DNA of 64,000 nucleotides from Cheilinus undulatus (Eukaryota; Chordata; Actinopteri; Labriformes; Labridae), in NCBI RefSeq assembly GCF_018320785.1, contig NC_054870.1, positions 4,226,433 through 4,290,432 of the forward strand, written 5' to 3'. The position numbers and the translations under genes were made by a program. Under the pieces are notes generated by a model, which was not told the origin of the DNA, did no database searches, and saw only the letters and a program-made list of their open reading frames with translations. Position 1 is the first letter of the stretch. Every line of letters begins with the position of its first letter. Positions 47,930-58,691 of this stretch are shown here, one piece after another.

Positions 47930-49411
47930 CATTATTTTTCCTTGATAACTGGCGTCTTTTTAGAAGAGTGGAATACCGGAGACAGTATAAAGTAATGGAG
48001 TCCTAGTCACTACTAGCAGAAGAAACAGGACCTTAAAAAAGAGTAAGGAAAAATAGAAAGACAAGGTAAAGCACCAAATCATGTCAACTTAGAAGTTTTG
48101 AACACTTATGTATGCACTGATTGCAAAGTACTATCCAATTTTTGAATTCACTCAAAAAAGGAGGGGACCCAATCTCTTCTTGTCCCGTGAGCTGAATGTC
48201 TTGTCACATCCCTTGTGTTTTGTGGCAGAAGCTACAGCAGACACAAAATGCAGACATACATGTAGAGTGATCCAGCTGTTAAGCAGTTATCAGACGGGTG
48301 TTGCTGTGTTTATATGTTCTTCTAAAATCAACACTAAGCTGTGACTGGTGCTACCCTCTCCACTTAGAGTGTGTGTTGATCCCACAGCTCTGTAAGTCAT
48401 CTTGCTTGCCCTTGCGCTTTTTCTGCTCACAACAGTTTTGGTTTAGAAAAAAATGCTGCACATCTATTTCTTTTTTGTTTTTTAAATTTGAAAATTTGGA
48501 TACTATCAAACCTAAAAATCTGAACCAGAATCTTTATTGTCATTGTACACAAGTACAACGAAATTTTGCACAGTTCCATTCAGTGCAATTATTATTACCT
48601 CTGCCAAGGAGGTTATGTGATCGCAGGATTTGTTAGTTTGTTTGTTGGCAACATAACCCAAAAAGTTATGGATAGATTCTGATGAAATTTCCAGGGAATG
48701 TCAGAAATGGCAAAAGGAAGAACTGATTTGATTTTGGGACTGATCCAGATCATCGTCTGGATCTAGGAATTTTTAAAGGACTTTTCACTATTGGGAGATA
48801 GGGCTAATGGCGGAGGTCTGCGCTCTCTGAGTGCTTTTCTAGTTTATTATTGCAACTGCTCTGGGATATGTGCTGTTTTTCAGTCTGTTAGTTTTGGCTC
48901 TTATTGTCCTGAACCGTCTTCCTCAGGATAGCAGTTGTTACAGGTGACGATAACACAGTTATAAAAATAACTGATATTGTATCATATGATGCACACAGCT
49001 GGAAGGAAATAAAACATTTTGCCAGCATTACACTATACCATATAACTACCTCTAAAGAGGAAAAATTATTACCTCTGTAGGAACTCCTGAGTGGATCCCA
49101 ATGCTGGTCAATGCATAGCATGAGCTGCCTTGAAGCCTAGCAAGAGGCTCCTGGGAGGATGATAAAAGTAGAAAAGAATTACAAGCAAATCATCCATTAC
49201 CATCCAAATGAGTCCTTAAAGTGTTTCTGAGATCCACTTACTACAAAAAACAATACATGGGGCAGGCTTTCCACTGGTACCCCATCTGGCAAGAATGTTT
49301 CAACAAGGCAAAAGAGGTTGTCTTCTTTTTTGTCGAAACAGGAGAGAAGCCCTTTATGTCCTCTGAGCAGCCCTCCAACTGTCCTCTCTGAATCTTGAGC
49401 TTTGTGGCATC
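47930..49411 (-). CDS. Three linked exons of an unrecognised gene inside a CACTA-like element
   Basis: Three minus-strand open segments have consensus acceptors and donors and compatible phases. 49411-49242 (170 nt, enters in phase 1, ends in phase 0) encodes a segment with LLSCFDKKEDNLFCLVE and ends PHVLFFV. 49150-49073 (78 nt, phase 0) encodes EPLARLQ...SGVPTE. 48002-47930 (73 nt) encodes DSITLYCLRYSTLL and a basic tail. A terminal exon is likely at about 44842-44708, where a K/W-rich frame ends ...SQDWTHYS then stop; joining it in phase needs the third of three clustered AGs or a missed exon. A possible first exon is 51244-51174 (Kozak-like AAGATGG, donor GTAAGG) in a CpG-rich block. I do not recognise the protein; it is not an obvious transposase. 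Upstream exons between 49.4 and 51.2 kb are unresolved. Confidence 0.5.
48521..48850. repeat. Two adjoining interspersed repeats
   Basis: 48521-48590 resembles a common fish retroelement 3' segment (CTTTATTGTCATTGTACA...). 48590-48850, with CTCTGCCAAGGAGGTTATG at one end and CTCTCTGAGTGCTTTTCTAG at the other, matches a short repeat I recall from many animal genomes. Class not assigned. Confidence 0.5.
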
Positions 49412-50536
49412 CTGCAAAAATCAAGTGAGCTATTAAATCTTTAGTGCCATGACACTGACGTGCACATATCCCCATTGTGCATTTAGGAGGTGCTGGAGCC
49501 AACAGGTAGTGCCCAGGACCACCACAGTCCACCACCACACTATCCACCTTATTCCTGGGGCCGCTACTGTAAATGTGAATATGGGTGAAACCTCCGGTGC
49601 CAAAACAGAAGTAGGCTACATTAAATACATGTATTCTAGTACAGCAACTAACTATGGATGCTAACAAAGAACGACAGTTGTTTCAATAGGAATTCTTCTG
49701 GAATTTGTAAATATTTATATTTTTGTTATCAGATGTTCACATTGTTTGTATTATAAGCTGTAGATAAGTAAATAAGGTGGATACCACATTATTCCTGGGG
49801 GTCTACTGTAGCTATGAATGGAAGTGGAACTTCCAGTACAGTAACAATAATAGCAAAAACATGATTTTTCCAAAGGCTTACTAAAGTGATTTAGTGTCAA
49901 CAGTGGTTGTTCTGAAATAAATAAATATTTGCTGTAATAAATACTGCTTCGTTTTTGTTAAATCAATGAGCTGAAATGTTTTAATCATATTTTCTGTAAT
50001 GCTCAGTACCTGTTGCTATGTTCATGGTACTAATATTATGACAAAGTTAAATATGTCTCTCACAACATGCTGTCCACTGTCTAAGTGCATCGGGGATGTG
50101 ATTCTTTTAGTATTAATTTATCATTAATTCTTAATACAAAACTTGACATTTACCAAACTGAAGAGCTGGCAACTTGAGTCATGGATAATTTTATAAATAT
50201 AATTCCCATATTTAAGAGGGATTAGTTTGTAAAATGAGAATTTCAGCAACTCCACAAACTAGAAATGTATCTTTTTATACCGATATAAAGCTACTAAAGT
50301 TAGCTAAATATGCCCTTGTAGGTTATCTAAAGTAATGTCATCAATTTGAACTCTCCAGTAGAGGCTAGAGAAATAATAATAATATTATCCCGTCTGAGGT
50401 GAAGCAGTCTAACTTTATGTAGTTTGGTATTAAAATTGCTTTAATAGTCACGTTTAGCATCTCGTTTCTATGCAAAGTCCCATTTAGATAGAACGGAGCG
50501 GAAGTAGCGCCCATATTCATGGAGGGGTAGGAATAA

Positions 50537-51076
50537 GCTGGAAAGCCTGCCTCAGGGGACTCTGAACACAGATATGAATGTGACTCTGAACACAGATATG
50601 AATGTGACTCTGAACACAGATATGAATGTGACTCTGAACACAGATATGAATATGACTCTGAACACAGATATGAATATGACTCTGAACACAGATATGAATA
50701 TGACTCTGAACACAGATATGAATGTGACTCTGAAGGGGAAAAATCCTTCACCTTAGGTCGCTCTGAAGCATCAGTGCTGCGGCGGGACTCTCACTTTTTG
50801 GCTAGGGGACATCACGGTCCTCACGGTCACTCCCACCTCATCTGGAAAACTCCGTCCTTTTTCTTTCCCTCTTCCCAGTGTTCCCAGTATCCAACCGCCC
50901 ATTTTTTGTGCATTTTTCAAAAGTCTGAAGTGGGCGGAGTTAGCTCTGAGCTTGGGGTTCACTTATGGACCCCAACACAGCAAGTGTTAAACGTTCTCCA
51001 CGCTAAAATGACAGCAAAAAATACAAATCATACAGCAATGTTGGCTGGTCTAGAATTGAAACAAAATGCCTCCTGA
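50537..51076 (+). CDS. Long plus-strand open frame through the minisatellite, uncertain
   Basis: The frame stays open for about 179 codons from just after a TAA at 50534 to a TGA at 51074, without needing an early Met (first Met about 50774+). It opens next to an acceptor-like CTGCCTCAG, runs through seven SEHRYEC/YD octapeptides, then a His- and Ser-rich region and a C terminus ending LELKQNAS. It may be an exon of a plus-strand transcript or simply a consequence of the repeat's 3n length. No family is recognised. Confidence 0.2.
   Translation, partial: AGKPASGDSEHRYECDSEHRYECDSEHRYECDSEHRYEYDSEHRYEYDSEHRYEYDSEHRYECDSEGEKSFTLGRSEASVLRRDSHFLARGHHGPHGHSHLIWKTPSFFFPSSQCSQYPTAHFLCIFQKSEVGGVSSELGVHLWTPTQQVLNVLHAKMTAKNTNHTAMLAGLELKQNAS
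50558..50734. repeat. 24-bp minisatellite, 7.4 copies
   Basis: Seven complete copies of a 24-bp unit starting GACTCTGAACACAGATATGA, then a partial copy. Units 1-3 and 7 end AATGT and units 4-6 end AATAT, so a sub-block was probably amplified. The length is divisible by three, so it is open in more than one frame: an SEHRYECD octapeptide on plus and an SYLCSES-type repeat on minus. Confidence 0.95.
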
Positions 51077-51169
51077 CCCATTTAACTTCTACCTATAAAC
51101 ACGTGGTGTTACTGAATGAAAAGAACTCAAGAAATATTTGACACTACGACAAAAGAAGTTCTACATACC

Positions 51170-51450
51170 TTACCAATAGCTCGTAGGCTGATGCTCCGGG
51201 TGACGTCGAATTAATACACGCCAATGTCCTGCTTTGTATTCCATCTTCGTTTGCAGCCCGTTCTGCGAGCAGACAGCAACTTTATGAAATATTTCCGCGC
51301 ACACGAGACCACAGAAGACACGAAAACGCTGTAGTTTACCAGGCAGCCGTTGGCGGTTTGATTTTCCAACGAACCACACACGCATGCGTATAAGGTCCTT
51401 CTTTCCCCGCGCCTGCGCGAAACCGTATTCGCGCATGGCAATTGACTGCA
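51170..51450 (-). promoter_or_regulatory. CpG-rich block, possible promoter/first exon of the element-borne gene
   Basis: This is the only strongly CpG-rich stretch in the 9-kb element, with repeated CGCG, GCGC and CGCATGCG sequence near 51380-51440. On the minus strand an ATG at 51244 in good context opens a 23-codon frame (MEYKAGHWRVLIRRHPEH...) that ends at a GTAAGG donor at 51174/51173. The block could instead serve a plus-strand transcript; promoter function is inferred from composition only. Confidence 0.3.
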
Positions 51451-52926
51451 ACCACAGTGCGCAAACGCATTTCGAGAAAGCAGCACTGTTTGTGTACATG
51501 GAGGGAGGTGACTGAAAACTGTTCACTCTGGAGCTCGTTTCCAAATTGTTCCATTTTTAAACACCCAAACCGCTGTTCTAGTACAGACAGAATAGAAAAC
51601 GTTCCTGTGTAGACAGGGTTGAATGGCGACGGGAAACAGTTTTTCAAAATTATTTTTATATATTTATTTTTTATATTGATACAACTTTATTGAACAGATT
51701 CCAATAGTTAATACAGCATTGGCACATGAAACAAAACGTATTTACTAGACATAAATAACCCCACATACAGGTAAAGAGAAGTTTAGATTAAATTACATAA
51801 GGTATGAGAAGTAAATTAAAATTTCAGAAACTAAACCATGGTTTCATATTGTTTTTTTTTTTAAGAAAATTTTTTTTCCCTTAGAAATCAATTTGATAGA
51901 CTATATGTACAGTTCCCATTCATTTTTAAAACTGATTATGGAGGGTTTCTTGTCATTCTATTTGCATTCATGTTTAAGTTGTTTAACCAGTAAAAATAAC
52001 TATTGTATTTATATAATGTATATACTATATATTCAACTGTGTTATATACATATTATATATACAGTATGTATCTCTCTCTCTCTCTCTTTATGTATATATA
52101 AAATAGTTCTTTCCAATTACCTTGTTATATTTCCTATCGGTAATATGTGTCATCCAATTTCAGTTCTGAAAGATTGACTGAAACATTAAAGTACATCAAT
52201 GTATTTTGTGTTAGATGCATTAAAGGAAGTGGAATGGCTTTACAAATGCAATGGCATTCTTTGTGAGAGCAATTAACATCATTCTTTTCCAATAAATCAG
52301 TTAAACTAAAATAATTGACCACTTTCATCCATCAAATTAAGAACAAACAAAATGATTTTTGGTACCATTCTTGGTTTCAATAAGGTTTTCATATTAACTG
52401 TAACTGTCCGTTTATTTCACAAGGCAGCATCATGTGGTGTAGCACTGAGAAACAAATGTGAACATAACAACAAATTGGTGCTTGTTCACAGGTTTTGCAG
52501 GTTGACAGGTTTTTACTGTATTTTCTACAGAACTTTCCTGATCATGCAGTATTTTTAACCTCTTGTCCCTGCTAAAATTACGGTATGTGATTGCAATTTT
52601 TTTCACAGATTTTTACTGTGAATTTAAATGTACATGAGAGAAAAGTCTGTAATTTTAACAAAATACTACTGTAATTTTTAGAGTAATTGCCCGTCTTGAA
52701 GATTACAGTATTTTTCCTTTATTTTCACAATCTTCTTTCGTTTAAACGGTACAATTTTGTAATTATTACGTACTTTAATTGTAAAAATTTATGTTTCATA
52801 CCGTTGCTTGATTTACAGCAATTCTGTGTATTTTATACAGTAATATATGTTTATTTGTTTTACGGTCTTTTACTGTTGCTATTTGACAGTCTTTTGCTGT
52901 ATTTTCTACGGACATTTTTTACAGTG

Positions 52927-55900
52927 TAGTCATTTTAAACAAATCAAAGAAAGGTGCAATGGTCTGCATAATGCACATTTACATGCTAAAAAATGTACCC
53001 TCTGTCTTTGGACATTAAATCCACATTTTTATGCAATAATGTGCATTAAAGTCATAGTGCAGAGGTGTCCAAACTTTTTCCACTGAGGGCCACATACAGA
53101 AATATATAAGAATGTTGGGGCCACTTTAATATCCACAAGGTGAGGTATATGAAAGTCTTATAAAACCATTTAACTTATGCTTAGTGAGTATGCCTAAATG
53201 GATAGTTCAGTGAGGAAACACAGATGATTTGCAACTATAAATATTTCTTTATCAGCAGTTATTAATTAGGACTTAGTGCTGTTATTTATGTTTGCCAATT
53301 TGGCTGCCCTGGGATCCCCCCTGCCATTCTACAAGCCTACATGGAAAGTTTCAGGCAGGAACAGCGCACGTTCCTGGTCTTCCTATGCCGAAAAGCAAAC
53401 TCTAAGGCAGGGAGAGAAGCTTCAAAAACACAAGAGCAGAGCAGGCATCAATGACAACAGAACAACACTAACAGAGTCAGAGGCAGTATGAAGGAGGAGC
53501 TGGGGTGGAGGAGGGTTGCAAAAGCAGCCTTGCATTAGATCAGCTGATCGGGGAAGAGCTTGACTCCATGCCCTGCCTGAACTAAAGCTAAATGCTCGAT
53601 GTAATGGCTGACAAGGCAAATAGACAACCATTTCCAGGTTTTTTGGGGGCCCTAGCTGCCACTGGCTCAGCCCCTGAAATATTATTTGTACTGGTATTTG
53701 CTGCTAAATCCGGGGGTGATAGTATTCCGGCACTGTGCCGGCTTTCCGGCGTGGCGGCGTTTGACTGCTGGGAAAAAAAAAAAAACTACTTTTGTGAGCT
53801 TGTTTATGCGGGACAGCCTGATGTCAAGTCCCGAGTCAATAAAGATGACTGACAGTGTCCATCAACCACACCAGGCTTACTAGCCAATCAGAAGTACAGC
53901 GGAGGCGGGTCTTGCGGAAGACAAAGCTGAGGTTGATTTCCTGCTCTGCCGTTCAGTGAATCTACCGCTGATGAATCCCTATCAGGGCTTAAGCAGTACA
54001 GGTGTCATTATGTTTAAGTGGAGCCGCTGCTATAACCCAAAGTCTGAGTTTAAGGCACGTAGTCTCAACGATGTGAAAAACGTGTTTCTACTAGCTGACT
54101 TCTCCGTTAGCCTCGTCCTCTCCAGTTACGCACAGAGTGAGAGGACAGAGCGCTCAGTCTGCGCTGACCTCTGATCAAAGATTCATGTATAAAAAAGGCA
54201 TTTTCTCTCCGCTAATATCGTAGCTGCTTCTTTTATGTTAACACGCTAATACGCGTCTGAGTGTAGCATACAGGTCTGATATGACATTCATTTAGATTAG
54301 CTCTATAAACATCAGAACCCAGTGTGATACGACAATATGGATCAAACTCTTAACAGGGCTTAATGGGTGTTTAATAACGTTAGGAATAGTTTCCTATTAC
54401 TCCCAGTATCAGTAAATATATAAGGGGTGTCCAAACTGTGGCCTGTGGGCCAACTGTGACCCTTGGTCCTTTTGAATTGGCTTGTAAGGAATCCATTAGA
54501 AATACCCACATAAGAACATAAAACTTAACTATATTTCTTAGTTTGACTAGGGATGCACAATATTGGGGTTTATATAATACAGGGATATTTACAAATTAAA
54601 TTTAGCTGATATCAATACCAATATATAAATGTAGTTTAGACCTAACACTTCAGTCCTTGAAACACAGTCTAAGGATGAACAAAGAAACAAACTTCAGTCT
54701 CTAGAACACTAAAGTTGAAGTTATAAGGATGAACACAGAAAAAGACTTCAGCTGTCCGTTGTTGGCGCCAAAAGTAGAAAAAAAATTGATGAATACAAAC
54801 AAAAGGATTCCAGCAGCAAATAGCAGCACAAACTGAGCTCATTTGCTCCTCTGTCTGATCTCCAGGTCTGATTTCTAAATCACACTGCTCTGATCATCTT
54901 CAAGCACCAACACTTCTATAAAGTCAGTCAGCTTCCAGCTGTTTGCTCTTGTTTTGTGTCTGAATGTGGAGATGAACCATCAGCGTCTCTCTTCTCTGTG
55001 ATTGGCTGTTTGCTTTGGTAGACATTAATGAGAGCTGTATTTTAGTCTGTGGTTTTGTATTTCAAGTACATTCACTTACTAAGCATGTATTTTGGTCACA
55101 TGTTGGTTTTAGAGCTGTAACAAACATTTTATATATTGTGCTACAGGTTTTTGTTCTGTGCTACAAGATTGTCAACCTCTGTAGCACCAGCGCTACGGGC
55201 AGAAAAAGTTTACGTGCAGCCCTGCTTTAATGGATGGTTGCTAATCAAATTTTATTGAACAACCGCTAGAAGAAGCCTCACATGCCCCCATAACATTGTG
55301 ACCATTAACTTTTATTATATTTCAGTCAGATCCAGTACTTTTGTTGCTATTGGCCTTCCTATGTATACGTCCCCCACCCGGGAAAAAGTTCAGGCTCAGG
55401 ATTTTTTTTCACTATCGGCCATGTAAATCTCCTCAGGGAGTTTGAAATCCAGATATTTTTATTTTGTTGCCAGTATTTTACCGTGTACAGCGTTGTCTCA
55501 GTTTAGTCACATCCATCAGTTCTTCTTGTTGAGATGTTTGTCTACAGAATTAGCATGATAGCTTCCTGTTTAAATGTGGCCATATTTCATTTTATTTCTA
55601 GAATTTGATGTGGGACCATCAAACTTGGACTGTGGACTACATTTCGCCCCTGGCCCGCAGTTATAGGTATAGCATGTGAAATTGGGAATACTGGCAAACA
55701 TCTAATGGTCAGATTCTTGATGTCAACACTGGTTCTGGTGGTGAATGTGGCCGTCAGTGGGAATTAAAAAATGTTTAACTGCTCAGTGTTTCTTTCTGTG
55801 GATGATGGAGGAGTCTATGGACAGGGATCCTCCTTATGTACGAATAAAATACTTGAGTTAATTTACTTAAAATCAAATAAATCTGATTAAATGCAGCTGT

Positions 55901-56612
55901 ATTTTACATTTAATCAGATATAAAACTATATGCCTAGGAAGATCACAGGTCCAAACCTTAGTTATGATCATTCTGTACAACCCATTCATCTTCTGTCTAC
56001 AGTGATTATGCCATGTAGGCTGCAGGGGCCCGGAGACAATCAGAGCCGTCATTAGGCGAGGGTACACCATGGACCGGCTGGCAGCCAATGACAGGGGTCT
56101 CTGTAAACCTTTAAACCTTTATCTCCCTCAGCTGGGAGCTGTTGATAGATGTCCTTCTCATTGTTATTATGAATCAGCTGACTCCGAATAAATGCTATAG
56201 ATTGATTGACTGGCTGAATATGAAGTACATTACAGTGCACTATGTAAAGCAGGGTTGGAAATTAGCAACCACCACCAGCCAAATGCAGGAATTTTTGAGC
56301 AGTGTCTGGTGCATTTGTCCATCCTACCAACAGTCTGATTTTGTGACAGTAAAAAGCATAAACTGAGTCCTAGCTTTCAGGGTGTTTACGATCCAAACCG
56401 AGTGGACCTAATCACTAACTGACCAAAGAACCCTGCCTCCTTGTCCCAGAGCTGCTGTCACTGTTTACAGTCTGTGTGATTTGACTTTCTATCATATGAA
56501 TCGTGCTGCAGCTGGAGCTGCTTAAGATCTTTAAACTGATGTTTCATTTGTCTTAAGTCCAAGATAGTTAAATAAGGTTTGAATTCTGGTGAGGAATTGT
56601 GCACAACATATC
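52927..56612. other. Intergenic with hAT termini; no gene recognised
   Basis: AGAGGTGTCCAAACTTTTTC at 53062 and GGGGTGTCCAAACTGTGG at 54424 look like left ends of hAT elements; matching right ends were not found. Short open frames around 53.3-54.2 kb have no family resemblance. Confidence 0.4.
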
Positions 56613-57748
56613 TAAACTTAAAACAAAAAATAAGGCAGTTTGTGTTTGGTACATTATTTCTTTGTTGTAACAATGCTTCTTGGTAGTAAATCTTACACCG
56701 TTGGAAAGCCTGTTTATTACCCTTTTAAATGATGCCATATTTGTAAGGATCATGCATTTGTGGGATGAGCAGCAGAGCTGAGTATGTGGAAAAATGTGCC
56801 AAATCTTCTCTGCCAATGCTAAACAGCTGATTTTGCTGTTGACTTTTTCGGTGTTTGGTGGATTGGATGATTGAAGTTTGAAGAAACAAGACATTTTGAC
56901 AATTCAACAGTTTATTTATTTAACAAACAGGAGCCTCAGTAGCGTGTGGAAGGACCATGCACAACAACAACAGCCTGGCTCCTCCTCCTCATGCTGGTCA
57001 CCAGCCTGGTCACACACTGCTGTGGGATGGCATCCCATTCTTCAACCAGCATTTGTCGCAAGTCAGCCAACGTGGTCGTGTTGGTCACTCCGGCACGAAC
57101 AGCACGCCTAAGCTGATCCCACAAGTGTTCAATGGGGTTAAGGTCAGGACTGCTGGTAGGCCATTCCATCCTCTCCACTCTCAAACTCTGGAGGTAGTCT
57201 CTGATAAACCCCACTCTGTGGGGGCGAGTGTTGTCATCTTGGAGGATAGAGTTCTTGCTGACAGGGTGAAAAAAAACAGTATTCTTGGGGTGTTGTCTTC
57301 TTAGGACGCCAAATTCGCAGTCTGTCTCTGACATCCCCCGTTACATGGAACTTGGCCTTCAGTTTGGAGATGGTACTAGGGTTCACTCCAAACAAAGCTG
57401 CAACTTATTTTTGCGGAACACCAGCTTGAAGTTGCGCAACCGATGGGCCCTATCCAGATCAGTCAAACGTTCCTGGGGGTACCAGAAGCTCAAAACAAGA
57501 GTCAATAGTAACAGCAAAATAAGCTGTTTGGCATTGGCAGAGAAGATTTGGCACATTTTTCATGGGCAAACCGAAATACTCAGCTCTGCTGCTCATCCCA
57601 TAAATTCATGATCCTTACAAATATGGCATCATTTAAAAGGGTAATAAACAGGCTTTCCAACGGTGTAAGATTTATTACCAAGAAGCATTGTTAAAACAAA
57701 GAAATAATGTATGCAACACAAAATGCCTTACTTTTTGTTTTAAGTTTA
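56613..57748 (-). mobile_element. Tc1/Tc3-like element with long inverted repeats
   Basis: Sequence 56613-56850 recurs inverted at about 57510-57748 (AACTTAAAACAAAAA, ATTATTTCTTTGTT, AACAATGCTTCTTGG, GGAAAGCCTGTTTATTACCC), so the TIRs are about 240 bp. Between them a minus-strand transposase C-terminal half (57334-56936) keeps LQDDNTRPHR and [20 protein letters not shown]. The N-terminal half is deleted or scrambled. Confidence 0.88.
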
Positions 57749-58366
57749 ATAACCACAAGTCTGAAACTCAAAATGCAGAATCAACTTCCAGTGTCCCCGT
57801 ATGTCACGCAGCAAACGTTTACACAACCAAAAACAAACATGGTCGAAATTGGTTTAAAATGAGCACGACCTTAATGATTGTGATAACTCTCCTAATAAGT
57901 CATGTCGAGGTTTTTTTAGTAGATCTGATGATCCATCTGCAGATTAAAAAATCATAAAGAAAGAGGAGGAAATGATCAGTTAGCAGAAAGGGGCGATTTG
58001 GCATAGTGATGAAATTGATTAAATGTATTCAGAGTTAAAGTGTGACCACCCCTGTTAAGTTTGGTGATGATTGACATAAGCACTGTAGAGTTATAGAATC
58101 AAAATAGTTGGCACACTTTAAAAAATATGGAAAAAAGGTTTTACAACTTTGGGTCCTGTCCACAGCTCTGCCTTATGGTGAAAACTCCCAGTTTGCACAA
58201 TGTTAAATCTCTATCTTGTATACAATAAGCACAAAGAAACTGGAGAGATTCTGATGAAATCTGTAGGTGGAGATCCCTCAGATGTGACAACAGTGATGCA
58301 GCCCAGAGCAGCCAATGGCCAAAATATGACCTTTAACTGTTTGTAGTGTGTTTGCAAATATTAAAG

Positions 58367-58683
58367 CCTTGGTTCCCAACCTGTGGTCTGGGACACCCTT
58401 GTGGGGGTGTGAGGGTCTGTCTGCTTTAAGGTTGGTAAAAGTAGGATTGTGGGTAAAATCAAGATAAAACACATGAATGGTTCATACAAAGTCTTTTGGT
58501 AGTAACACTTGTGTTTTGGGCTGTTTTGTTTGACTTTAAATGATGAAAACAGTTCAAACTGATGTGTATTTTTGACAGCAATAAGTCACTTGTTTGTGTG
58601 TGTGTGTGTGTGTGGGGAGGGGGGGCACAGCTCTTCTTAGATATGAAAGGGGGGGCTCAGTGGAAAAAGGTTGTGAAACACTG
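58367..58683. mobile_element. Short hAT MITE
   Basis: Ends CCTTGGTTCCCAACC and (right) GGTTGTGAAACACTG are inverted. Flanks TATTAAAG (58359-58366) and TATTAGAG (58684-58691) match at 7 of 8. A GT microsatellite lies at 58594-58614. Confidence 0.7.
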
Positions 58684-58691
58684 TATTAGAG

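Larger units (their letters stand above)
43647..52926. mobile_element. ~9.3-kb CACTA/Mirage/Chapaev-type DNA transposon
   Basis: The left end CACTGTAAAAA at 43647 and the right end TTTTTTACAGTG at 52926 are inverted copies, both next to TA (43645-46 and 52927-28), which fits a 2-bp TA duplication. TIRs starting CACTG, and subterminal regions crowded with short ACTGTAA/TTACGGT motifs, are hallmarks of the CMC supergroup. Left subterminal repeats occupy 43647-44500 and right ones 52500-52926. No terminus lies between, so the two ends probably bound one element. The interior holds an unrecognised spliced gene, a CpG-rich block, a minisatellite, a hAT insertion and another TIR element. No transposase was recognised. 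Confidence 0.6.

Noticed and set aside
50558-50734. CRISPR-like array
   Set aside because: Units are contiguous without unique spacers, and the DNA is eukaryotic; this is a minisatellite.
50365-50751. Minus-strand repeat protein (SYLCSES repeats)
   Set aside because: Explained by the 24-bp minisatellite being open on both strands; no better supported than the plus frame.
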